NCBI GenBank assembly: GCA_947458345.1
Contig: CANHBU010000041.1
Span: 1-9,773 of the forward strand
From: Comamonadaceae bacterium
GTDB lineage: Bacteria > Pseudomonadota > Gammaproteobacteria > Burkholderiales > Burkholderiaceae_C
DNA: 9,773 bases
Direction of reading: 5' to 3'
The notes beneath the pieces were generated by a model. It worked only from the letters and a program-made list of their open reading frames with translations. It was not told the DNA's origin and did not search any database. The position numbers and the translations under genes are program-made. Positions 1-6,078 of the stretch are shown piece after piece. Positions within the stretch are counted from its first letter, which is position 1. Each line of letters begins with the position of its first letter.

Positions 1-195
1 CCCGGGAAAGCGCTTCACTACAGAGCCCTAGCGGTGTGGCTTAACCCCCGCGCAAGCTGGCCCACTACGGCACGCGCGTAAGCCTGGTCAACTCGGCAAA
101 CGCTTTACTCACATACGGCTTGGGCTTGGAGGTAGCCGACATACGAACTGCACAAACGCACAGCATTGTGCAGGCTTCTCCTCAGCCGGGTTATG
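1..195. other. Left-edge stretch with no identifiable gene
   Basis: This stretch lies beyond the acnB terminator. Plus-strand frames are broken by stops at 42-44 (TAA) and 79-81 (TAA). One frame opens after base 44 but runs on only as a shadow of acnB. On the minus strand a 25-codon frame occupies 65-142, with a plausible residue mix but no ribosome binding site. I recognise no tRNA, repeat family or transposase fragment. It may be intergenic, or the end of a gene lying outside the window. Confidence 0.4.
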
Positions 196-226
196 AAAAA
201 AAAACGGCCCCAAAGGGCCGTTTTTT
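196..226 (-). terminator. Intrinsic terminator after acnB
   Basis: A run of nine A (196-204) is followed by cggccc (205-210), the loop caaa (211-214), gggccg (215-220) and six T (221-226). On the minus strand this is a GC-rich hairpin followed by a T tract, 20 bases past the acnB stop, so it should end the mdh-lyase-acnB transcript. The structure is symmetric: A/T tracts flank both sides, so it could also stop plus-strand transcription coming from the left edge. Confidence 0.9.
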
Positions 227-245
227 CATGGGTCCTCAGACTGCC

Positions 246-2846
246 TCAAGCCGCCACGCCCTTGGCCGTCTCGGCGTACTCTTCGATCTGATCGAAGTTC
301 ATGTACTTGTAGATGTTGGCCGCGTCCTTGTTGATGATGCCCACCGCCTCCTGATACTCGGCCACGGTCGGGATGCGGCCGAGCTTGGAGCACACTGCCG
401 CCAACTCGGCACTGGTCAGGAAAACATTGGTGTTCTTGCCCAGTCGGTTGGGGAAGTTGCGGGTGCTGGTGGACACCACGGTGGCGCCTTCGCGCACCTG
501 GGCCTGATTGCCCATGCACAGCGAGCAGCCGGGCATTTCGGTGCGGGCACCGGCCGAGCCGAATGTGGCGTAGTGGCCCTCTTTGATGAGCTCGCTCTCG
601 TCCATTTTGGTGGGCGGGGCGACCCAGAGCTTGACCGGGATGTCGCGCTGGGTGCCCAGCACCTTGGCGGCGGCGCGGAAGTGGCCGATGTTGGTCATGC
701 AGCTGCCAATGAAGGCCTCGTCGATCTTGGTGCCGGCCACTTCGCTCAGGAACTTGGCATCGTCCGGATCGTTCGGGCAGCAGACGATGGGCTCCTTGAT
801 GTCGGCCAGGTCGATCTCAATGACGGCGGCGTACTCGGCGTCTTTGTCGGCTTCCAACAACTGGGGGTCGGCCAGCCAGGCTTCGACTTTTTCGATGCGG
901 CGCGCCAAGGTCTTGGCGTCGGCGTAGCCGTCGGCAATCATGTTCTTCATGAGCACGATGTTCGAGCGCAGGTACTCCTGCACCGGCTCTTTGTTAAGCT
1001 TAATGGTGCAGCCGGCGGCCGAGCGCTCGGCCGAGGCGTCGGACAACTCAAAAGCCTGTTCCACCTTGAGATCGGGCAGGCCTTCGATTTCAAGGATGCG
1101 GCCTGAAAAAGCGTTGATCTTGCCGGCCTTGGCCACAGTGAGCAGTCCGGACTTGATGGCATACAGCGGAATGGCGTGCACCAAATCGCGCAGGGTCACG
1201 CCCGGCTGCATTTGGCCCTTGAAGCGCACCAGCACCGACTCGGGCATGTCCAGCGGCATCACGCCGGTGGCCGCACCGAAAGCGACCAGGCCCGAACCTG
1301 CGGGAAAAGATATGCCAATGGGAAAGCGGGTGTGCGAATCACCGCCGGTACCTACGGTGTCGGGCAACAACAGACGATTGAGCCAAGAGTGGATCACGCC
1401 GTCGCCCGGGCGCAGGGACACGCCGCCGCGGCTGGAGATGAACTTGGGCAGTTCGCGGTGGGTCTTGACGTCGACCGGCTTGGGGTAGGCGGCGGTGTGG
1501 CAAAAGGACTGCATCACCAAATCGGCTGAAAAGCCCAGGCAGGCCAGGTCTTTGAGCTCGTCGCGGGTCATGGGGCCGGTGGTGTCTTGCGAGCCCACGG
1601 TGGTCATGCGTGGCTCGCAGTAGGTGCCGGGGCGCACGCCCTGCCCTTCAGGCAGGCCCACGGCGCGGCCGACCATTTTTTGCGCCAGGGTGAAGCCGGC
1701 TTTAGTGGCCACAGGCACGCTGGGCAGGCGAAACAAGGTCGAGGCCGGCAGACCCAGGAACTCGCGCGCCTTGGCTGTCAGCGAGCGGCCGATGATCAGG
1801 TTGATGCGCCCACCAGCGCGCACTTCGTCAAACAGCACATCGCTCTTGAGCTTGAACTCGGCAACGGTCTGGCCGTTCTTAACCAGCTTGCCCTCGTAAG
1901 GCAACACGTCGATCACGTCGCCCATCTCCAGCTTGCTCACGTCGACCTCAATGGGGAGCGAGCCGGAGTCTTCCTGGGTGTTGAAGAAGATGGGGGCGAT
2001 CTTGCCGCCCAGAGTCACACCGCCAAAGCGCTTGTTCGGTACAAAGGGGATGTCCTGGCCGGTGGCCCAGACCACCGAGTTGGTGGCCGACTTGCGCGAG
2101 GAGCCGGTGCCGACCACGTCGCCCACGTAGGCCACCAGGTGGCCCTTTTTCTTGAGGTCCTCAATGAACTGCATGGGGCCGCGCTTGCCGTCTTCCTCAG
2201 GTTTGAAAGCGGCATCCGGGCGGGTGTTTTTGAGCATCGCCAGGTAGTGCATGGGGATGTCCGGACGCGTGGTGGCGTCGGGGGCGGGGGAGAGGTCGTC
2301 GGTGTTGGTCTCGCCAGGCACCTTGAAGACGCTGACGGTGATCTTCTTCTCGACCTCGGGGCGGCTGGTGAACCACTCGCCGTCGGCCCAGCTTTGCATC
2401 ACGTCTTTGGCCACGGCGTTGCCGGCCTTGGCTTTGTCGGCCACGTCGTTGAAAAAGTCGAACATCAAGAGCGTCTTCTTGAGCGCAGCGCCGGCGACCT
2501 TGGCCACCTCAGCGTCGTCGAGCAGCTCAATGAGCGGATGCACGTTGTAGCCGCCGACCATGGTGCCCAAAAGCTCAGTGGCTTTGGCCTTGGAGACCAG
2601 ACCCACCGCGATGTCGCCATGCGCCACAGCAGCCAAGAAGCTGGCCTTGACCTTGGCCGCATCGTCCACGCCCGGGGGCACGCGGTGTGTGATCAGATCC
2701 ATGAGGAATTCGCCCTCGCCCGCCGGCGGGCTTTTGAGCAGCTCAATGACATCGGCCACCTGCTTGGCCGACAGCGGCAGCGGCGGAATACCCAAGGCGG
2801 CGCGCTCTGCCACATGCACACGATAGGTTTGCAAAAAATCGCTCAT
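246..2846 (-). CDS. acnB: Aconitate hydratase B (aconitase B)
   Basis: AcnB is the main TCA-cycle aconitase, a cytosolic [4Fe-4S] enzyme that isomerises citrate to isocitrate through cis-aconitate. Many AcnB proteins also handle 2-methylisocitrate. The 866 residues match the length of E. coli AcnB (865). The order is an AcnB-type N-terminal helical domain ([19 protein letters not shown] start), a swivel domain ([15 protein letters not shown], then [16 protein letters not shown]) and the catalytic region. The three cluster cysteines are at about Cys716 (FIGSCMTN) and Cys774/Cys777 (GCSLCMGNQ). Active-site stretches such as [17 protein letters not shown] and [13 protein letters not shown] are intact. 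Two adjacent ATGs (2849 and 2846) are possible starts. I chose 2846 because AGGAG at 2853-2857 then has a 6-base spacing. It is the last gene of the mdh operon, 52 bases after the lyase stop, and is followed by an intrinsic terminator. No frameshift or missing residue was seen. Confidence 0.98.
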   Translation of the reverse strand: MSDFLQTYRVHVAERAALGIPPLPLSAKQVADVIELLKSPPAGEGEFLMDLITHRVPPGVDDAAKVKASFLAAVAHGDIAVGLVSKAKATELLGTMVGGYNVHPLIELLDDAEVAKVAGAALKKTLLMFDFFNDVADKAKAGNAVAKDVMQSWADGEWFTSRPEVEKKITVSVFKVPGETNTDDLSPAPDATTRPDIPMHYLAMLKNTRPDAAFKPEEDGKRGPMQFIEDLKKKGHLVAYVGDVVGTGSSRKSATNSVVWATGQDIPFVPNKRFGGVTLGGKIAPIFFNTQEDSGSLPIEVDVSKLEMGDVIDVLPYEGKLVKNGQTVAEFKLKSDVLFDEVRAGGRINLIIGRSLTAKAREFLGLPASTLFRLPSVPVATKAGFTLAQKMVGRAVGLPEGQGVRPGTYCEPRMTTVGSQDTTGPMTRDELKDLACLGFSADLVMQSFCHTAAYPKPVDVKTHRELPKFISSRGGVSLRPGDGVIHSWLNRLLLPDTVGTGGDSHTRFPIGISFPAGSGLVAFGAATGVMPLDMPESVLVRFKGQMQPGVTLRDLVHAIPLYAIKSGLLTVAKAGKINAFSGRILEIEGLPDLKVEQAFELSDASAERSAAGCTIKLNKEPVQEYLRSNIVLMKNMIADGYADAKTLARRIEKVEAWLADPQLLEADKDAEYAAVIEIDLADIKEPIVCCPNDPDDAKFLSEVAGTKIDEAFIGSCMTNIGHFRAAAKVLGTQRDIPVKLWVAPPTKMDESELIKEGHYATFGSAGARTEMPGCSLCMGNQAQVREGATVVSTSTRNFPNRLGKNTNVFLTSAELAAVCSKLGRIPTVAEYQEAVGIINKDAANIYKYMNFDQIEEYAETAKGVAA

Positions 2847-2852
2847 CATCTT

Positions 2853-2857
2853 CTCCT
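2853..2857 (-). promoter_or_regulatory. Ribosome binding site of acnB
   Basis: AGGAG on the minus strand, 3 bases before the first of two tandem ATGs and 6 bases before the second. The spacing favours the second ATG (2846) and rules out the much longer upstream reading frame that runs back into the lyase gene. Confidence 0.75.
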
Positions 2858-2898
2858 GAAAAAATCGAAATGCCCTGCTTGCTCGCGAAAGATTGTGT

Positions 2899-3882
2899 TC
2901 ATTCAAACCAGACCTTGGCGGCCTGGGGTAATTGGGCGCCCGTGCGCTGGCCCCGCTCCAGCAACTGCCAGTAATAGCGGTAACTCGCGCGGTCGTGCAA
3001 CTGGCCCTGGTGGCTGATCGGCGCCCAGTCGGCCGCCTGCGCCGCCGCCACAATCGCAGCGGCTTTTTCCAGCTCGGCCGCCTGAGGGGCAAACGCAGCC
3101 AGAATCGGCCGGATCTGGTTCGGGTGAATGCTCCACATGCGGGTGTAGCCCAAGTCCTGTGCGGCCCGCTCGGCCGCCCGCTGCATGGCCACCGTGTCGG
3201 TGAACTCGGTCACCACGCAGTGCGAGGGCACCTTGCCGTGGGCATGGCAGGCGCTGGCGATCTCCAGCTTGGCCCGCAGCACCAGGGGGTGGGTGAATTG
3301 GCCGCTCGAGCCCATGGCCTGGGAGCCGATCGCGCCGTTGTGGCTCGAGACGAAGTCCATCAGGCCAAAGCTGATCGACTGCAGCCGCGGGTGCGAGGCG
3401 ATGTCAAAAGCATGGTGCACCGCCCGGGCCGACTCAATCAGCACATGGATGGGCAAGCTCGCCGCCGCACCGCCCAGGGCATGGAGCGCCCGGTCGACCG
3501 CCTGCACATCGGCCAGCGACTCGACCTTGGGGATCATGAGGTGACTGAGCTTATGGCCGGCACCGCCAGCAATGATGCGAAGGTCCTCAGAAAAGCTGGG
3601 GTGATCGACCGGATGAAGGCGAGCAGCCACCCTCGCGCCGGCATGGCTTGCCAGGGCGAGTTCGGCCACCAGCGCAGCATGCTCGGCCTCGCCGCCGACC
3701 GGCGCGCCGTCTTCGCAATCGAGCGTGACATCAAACACGCAGGCGCCGAACTCTTGCGTGAGTTCGGCCTGCAACTGCAGGCTCTTGCGCATGCGCGCTT
3801 CCACCCCGCTGTAGTGGTCACACACCGGCAGCACGCCAGCGGCCGCCTGCGCATCCAAAAGGACGTCGCGCGGGTGGGTCAT
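2899..3882 (-). CDS. HpcH/HpaI aldolase/citrate lyase family protein (CitE-like CoA-ester lyase)
   Basis: A 327-residue protein of the CitE/malyl-CoA lyase superfamily. These are Mg-dependent TIM-barrel enzymes that cleave or form C-C bonds in acyl-CoA esters such as malyl-CoA, citramalyl-CoA or citryl-ACP. Visible motifs are [11 protein letters not shown] (residues 54-64, the family acidic motif), [10 protein letters not shown] (from Arg88), MIPKVES (Lys119), IES with likely metal ligand Glu150, FGLMDF with likely metal ligand Asp176, and WSIHPNQI near 250-257. It is somewhat longer than classic CitE (about 290), the extra being mostly a C-terminal tail. No citD or citF partner is present in the window, so a true citrate lyase beta subunit is unlikely. 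It sits between mdh and acnB with gaps of 41 and 52 bases, which suggests a role in C4/C5 acid or acyl-CoA metabolism. The substrate cannot be read from sequence. ATG 3882 is preceded by GAAGG at 3892-3896, spacing 9. Confidence 0.88.
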   Translation of the reverse strand: MTHPRDVLLDAQAAAGVLPVCDHYSGVEARMRKSLQLQAELTQEFGACVFDVTLDCEDGAPVGGEAEHAALVAELALASHAGARVAARLHPVDHPSFSEDLRIIAGGAGHKLSHLMIPKVESLADVQAVDRALHALGGAAASLPIHVLIESARAVHHAFDIASHPRLQSISFGLMDFVSSHNGAIGSQAMGSSGQFTHPLVLRAKLEIASACHAHGKVPSHCVVTEFTDTVAMQRAAERAAQDLGYTRMWSIHPNQIRPILAAFAPQAAELEKAAAIVAAAQAADWAPISHQGQLHDRASYRYYWQLLERGQRTGAQLPQAAKVWFE

Positions 3883-3923
3883 GCCTTCAGGCCTTCATGC
3901 CGGGTGGGCGTTGCTGCGCTGGC

Positions 3924-4907
3924 TCAAAGCAGATGCGCCACACCGGCCTGCTCGTCGGTCAGCTCTTTGAGCGTCTTGTCGATGCAGGTCTGGCTGAAGG
4001 CGTCGATCGGCAGGCCCTCGACCACGGTGTACTGGCCGTTGGCGCAGGTGACCGGGAAACCGAACATGACGTCCTTGGGGATGCCGTACCAGCCTTGCGA
4101 GGGCACGCCCATGGTGACCCAGGCGCCATTGGTGCCCAGGGCCCAATCGCGCATGTGGTCAATGGCCGCATTGGCGGCCGAGGCTGCCGAGGACAGGCCG
4201 CGGGCCTCGATGATGGCCGCACCGCGCTTGCCCACGGTGGGCAGGAAGACGTTGGCGTTCCATTCTTGGTCGTTGATCATGTCCTTGACCGACTGCCCAC
4301 CGATGGTCGCGAAACGGTAGTCGGCGTACATGGTGGGCGAGTGATTGCCCCAGACGCACAGCTTTTGAATGTCGGCCACGGCCTTGCCAGTCTTGGCGGC
4401 CACCTGGCTGAGGGCGCGGTTGTGATCCAGGCGCAGCATGGCGGTGAAGTTCTGGGCCGGCAGATCGGGCGCCGACTTCATGGCGATGTAGGCATTGGTA
4501 TTGGCCGGGTTGCCCACCACCAGCACTTTGACGTTGCGCGAGGCCACGGCGTTGAGGGCCTTGCCCTGGGCGGTGAAGATGGCGCCGTTGATGGACAGCA
4601 GCTCGGCGCGCTCCATGCCGGGGCCGCGCGGGCGCGAGCCGACCAACAGGGCGTAGTCGGTGTCTTTGAAGGCAGTCATCGGGTCCGAATGGGCCTGCAT
4701 GCCAGCCAAGAGCGGGAAGGCGCAGTCGTCGAGCTCCATCATCACGCCCTTGAGCGCCTTTTGGGCTTTTTCGTCCGGGATCTCCAGCAGCTGCAAGATG
4801 ACCGGCTGGTCCTTGCCCAGCATCTCGCCCGAAGCAATGCGAAACAGCAGGGCATAACCGATTTGACCAGCGGCGCCGGTGACTGCAACTCGGACGGGTT
4901 TTTTCAT
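3924..4907 (-). CDS. mdh: Malate dehydrogenase (NAD-dependent)
   Basis: Oxidises malate to oxaloacetate with NAD in the TCA cycle; a soluble enzyme. The 327 residues fit the 'type 2' bacterial/cytosolic-like malate dehydrogenases usual in betaproteobacteria, longer than the 312-residue E. coli form. The Rossmann glycine motif is GAAGQIG (11-17). The acidic residue Glu42 at the end of the second strand (LLEIPDE) fits NAD rather than NADP. The active-site loop [10 protein letters not shown] carries Arg94 and Arg100, GNPANTN contains Asn133, and the catalytic pair is Asp161 (LRLDHNRA) and His189 (WGNHSPTM), with Arg164 nearby. The start at 4907 has GGAG at 4915-4918, spacing 7. It is the first gene of the minus-strand operon, divergent from gntR, with a strong promoter and a leader of about 70 bases. 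Lactate dehydrogenase is unlikely because the loop arginines are present. Confidence 0.97.
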   Translation of the reverse strand: MKKPVRVAVTGAAGQIGYALLFRIASGEMLGKDQPVILQLLEIPDEKAQKALKGVMMELDDCAFPLLAGMQAHSDPMTAFKDTDYALLVGSRPRGPGMERAELLSINGAIFTAQGKALNAVASRNVKVLVVGNPANTNAYIAMKSAPDLPAQNFTAMLRLDHNRALSQVAAKTGKAVADIQKLCVWGNHSPTMYADYRFATIGGQSVKDMINDQEWNANVFLPTVGKRGAAIIEARGLSSAASAANAAIDHMRDWALGTNGAWVTMGVPSQGWYGIPKDVMFGFPVTCANGQYTVVEGLPIDAFSQTCIDKTLKELTDEQAGVAHLL

Positions 4908-4914
4908 GGGAAAG

Positions 4915-4918
4915 CTCC
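4915..4918 (-). promoter_or_regulatory. Ribosome binding site of mdh
   Basis: GGAG on the minus strand, 7 bases before ATG 4907. The spacing supports this start. Confidence 0.7.
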
Positions 4919-4984
4919 AAAGAGGGGTGAAACGGGTGGGTCGATCAAGCCCGGTTGCCCAGGGGCTGACCCGATGCGCGGCGC

Positions 4985-5014
4985 ATTCTACGCGGGAAAA
5001 CCCGCAAAGGTCAA
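4985..5014 (-). promoter_or_regulatory. Sigma70-type promoter of the mdh operon
   Basis: On the minus strand, TTGACC (5014-5009) and TAGAAT (4990-4985) are separated by 18 bases, matching the sigma70 consensus at 5/6 in each box. Transcription would start near 4978 and give a leader of about 70 bases. The TCTTATATAAGA palindrome begins about 12 bases upstream of the -35 box. The spacer contains the inverted repeat GCGGG-AAAA-CCCGC, and ATGCGC-G-GCGCAT covers the start point. Seen in sequence; activity is inferred. Confidence 0.7.
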
Positions 5015-5015
5015 T

Positions 5016-5045
5016 TTGTCTTATGTCTTATATAAGAGATATGAT
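5016..5045 (+). promoter_or_regulatory. Candidate promoter of gntR
   Basis: TTGTCT (5016-5021) and TATGAT (5040-5045) are 18 bases apart (4/6 and 5/6 of the sigma70 boxes). The expected start is near 5052. The whole TCTTATATAAGA palindrome lies in the spacer, so binding of a repressor there would block RNA polymerase: a classic arrangement for autoregulation. This promoter also places the gntR start at ATG 5089, because in-frame ATGs at 5023, 5041 and 5044 would lie within or before it. Confidence 0.5.
5017..5040. promoter_or_regulatory. Probable GntR-family operator with three half-sites
   Basis: A perfect 12-base palindrome TCTTATATAAGA (5026-5037) extends to an 18-base near-palindrome (5023-5040) with one mismatched pair. 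Immediately 5' is a second copy of the left half: TGTCTTA occurs at 5017-5023 and again at 5024-5030. This gives half-sites TCTTAT, TCTTAT and ATAAGA, each 7 bases or less apart. An AT-rich palindrome between a GntR gene and its divergent neighbour is typical of the operators of this family. It overlaps the gntR promoter and lies just upstream of the mdh -35 box, so the same site could repress gntR and repress or activate mdh. Binding by the adjacent GntR is inferred. Confidence 0.7.
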
Positions 5046-5088
5046 GCCGCCACGTCTTGGCTCTCACCTCTTTGCAAGCACCTCCCGC

Positions 5089-5868
5089 ATGGCCCAAACC
5101 GCCCCACCGACTGCCCAATGGGCCAGCCCGAATGAGGCGGCCGCCCCGGCCTTCAGCCCGCTTTATCAGCAGATCAAGTCTTTGATTCTGCAGGCTCTGC
5201 AGGCCGGCCAATGGAAGCCCGGCGACCTGATCCCCAGCGAGATCGAATTGGCTGGGCGTTTTCGCGTGAGCCAGGGCACGGTGCGCAAGGCCATCGACGA
5301 ATTGGCGGCCGAACATCTGCTGGTGCGACGACAGGGCCGCGGCACCTTCGTGGCCACCCATGCCGAGCAGCAAGTGCAATACCGCTTCCTGCGCCTGGTA
5401 CCCGACGCTGCGGATGCGGCCAACCAAGGCCCGGCCGAGCGCCGCATCATCGACTGCAAGCGCCTGCGCGCGCCGGCGGACGTCGCGCGCACGCTGGGCC
5501 TGCGCACGGGCGATGCGGTGTTGCAAGTGCGCCGGGTGCTTGCCTTCCAGGGCGTGCCCACGATCTTGGAAGACCTGTGGCTGCCGGGCAGCGCCTTCAA
5601 GGGTCTGACGGCCGAGCGCCTGGCCGGGCACCAGGGCGCCATGTACGCGTTGTTCGAGACCGAGTTCGGGGTGCGCATGGTGCGCGCCGACGAAAGGCTG
5701 CGCGCGCTGGCGGCCGACGAGGCTGCGGCCCAGTGGCTGCAGGTGAGCATCGGCACGCCACTGCTGAGCGTCGAGCGGGTGGCCTACACCTATCAGGACG
5801 CGCCGATGGAGCTGCGCCGCGGGCTCTACCGGACCGACACCCATCACTATCGCAACAGCCTGAGCTGA
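5089..5868 (+). CDS. GntR-family transcriptional regulator, HutC-type with UTRA domain
   Basis: A 259-residue one-component regulator. Residues about 22-90 are a winged helix-turn-helix (PLYQQIKSLIL, then GDLIPSEIELAGRFRVSQGTVRKAIDEL with the recognition helix near 60-72, and the wing RRQGRGTFVA). Residues about 115-252 match a UTRA ligand-binding domain of the HutC subfamily (RIIDCKRLRAP, GDAVLQVRRVLAFQGVPTILED, ending LRRGLYRTDTHHYRNSL). Such proteins bind palindromes as dimers and release on binding a small metabolite. The start at 5089 was chosen because the likely promoter occupies 5016-5045; no clear ribosome site precedes it, so the start is moderately certain. It is divergent from mdh and upstream of the sdh genes, so a TCA-cycle regulator is the natural inference. 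The ligand is unknown. Its stop codon lies inside an 18-base palindrome, and a DUF2256 gene follows after 24 bases. Confidence 0.9.
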   Translation: MAQTAPPTAQWASPNEAAAPAFSPLYQQIKSLILQALQAGQWKPGDLIPSEIELAGRFRVSQGTVRKAIDELAAEHLLVRRQGRGTFVATHAEQQVQYRFLRLVPDAADAANQGPAERRIIDCKRLRAPADVARTLGLRTGDAVLQVRRVLAFQGVPTILEDLWLPGSAFKGLTAERLAGHQGAMYALFETEFGVRMVRADERLRALAADEAAAQWLQVSIGTPLLSVERVAYTYQDAPMELRRGLYRTDTHHYRNSLS

Positions 5869-5881
5869 GGCCGGCCTCAGC
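5864..5881. repeat. Perfect 18-base palindrome at the gntR stop codon
   Basis: GCTGAGGCCGGCCTCAGC reads identically on both strands and includes the gntR TGA (5866-5868). As RNA it can form a 7-base stem with a CCGG loop. No T tract follows, so it is not a standard intrinsic terminator. It may reduce readthrough into the following genes, stabilise the gntR message, or be chance in GC-rich DNA. Confidence 0.6.
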
Positions 5882-5892
5882 CCAACCCATCG

Positions 5893-6078
5893 ATGGCAAC
5901 TGGCAAAGCTTCTCAAGACCGCAAAGCCGCCTTCAAGGGCAACAAATCGTTTTTGCCGAGCAAGCCTTGCGTCAGTTGCGGTTTGCCCATGACGTGGCGC
6001 AAGCGCTGGGCCAAAACCTGGGACGAGGTGCGCTACTGCAGCGACGCCTGCCGCCGCAGCGGGCCCAAAACACCATGA
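5893..6078 (+). CDS. DUF2256 family small zinc-ribbon-like protein
   Basis: A 61-residue basic protein with four cysteines in two pairs, Cys26-x2-Cys29 and Cys49-x3-Cys53, likely to bind zinc. The conserved core is KSFLPSKPCVSCGLPMTWRKRWAKTWDEVRYCSDACRR (given here as segments: PCVSCG, MTWRKRWAK, WDEVRYCSDACRR), which is the DUF2256 signature. The function is unknown. From general knowledge, DUF2256 genes often sit beside or are fused to photolyase-like genes, as here, which hints at a partner role in photorepair or redox/metal handling. Its TGA at 6076-6078 overlaps the ATG of the photolyase gene (ATGA), so translation of the two is probably coupled. It starts 24 bases after gntR and has no strong ribosome site of its own. 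Confidence 0.85.
   Translation: MATGKASQDRKAAFKGNKSFLPSKPCVSCGLPMTWRKRWAKTWDEVRYCSDACRRSGPKTP

Noticed and set aside
1587..3017. Long open frame (about 476 codons) on the plus strand, antisense to acnB
   Set aside because: The product is rich in Gly, Ala, His, Val and Arg with no recognisable domain, as expected from the opposite strand of a high-GC gene. The acnB frame matches its family along its full length.
2847..3092. An 82-residue N-terminal extension of AcnB
   Set aside because: It overlaps the lyase gene and has no similarity to the AcnB start, while ATG 2846 has a good ribosome site and gives the family length.
2932..4320. Plus-strand frame of about 462 codons across the lyase and mdh
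   Set aside because: It is a GC-driven shadow crossing two well-supported genes and the gap between them, with no domain and no ribosome site.
4879..5088. A 70-residue N-terminal extension of the GntR regulator
   Set aside because: It would begin inside mdh and read through both promoters and the operator. The family fold begins near residue 22 of the shorter form.
3897..5135. Plus-strand frame of about 412 codons antisense to mdh and running into the control region
   Set aside because: Composition is that of a shadow frame. It would cover both promoters and the operator and overlaps the gntR start out of frame.
5211..6074. An upstream extension of the photolyase frame through gntR and DUF2256
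   Set aside because: The extension is an out-of-frame shadow of gntR; the photolyase family begins at MKTRRLIVLLGDQLD, ATG 6075.
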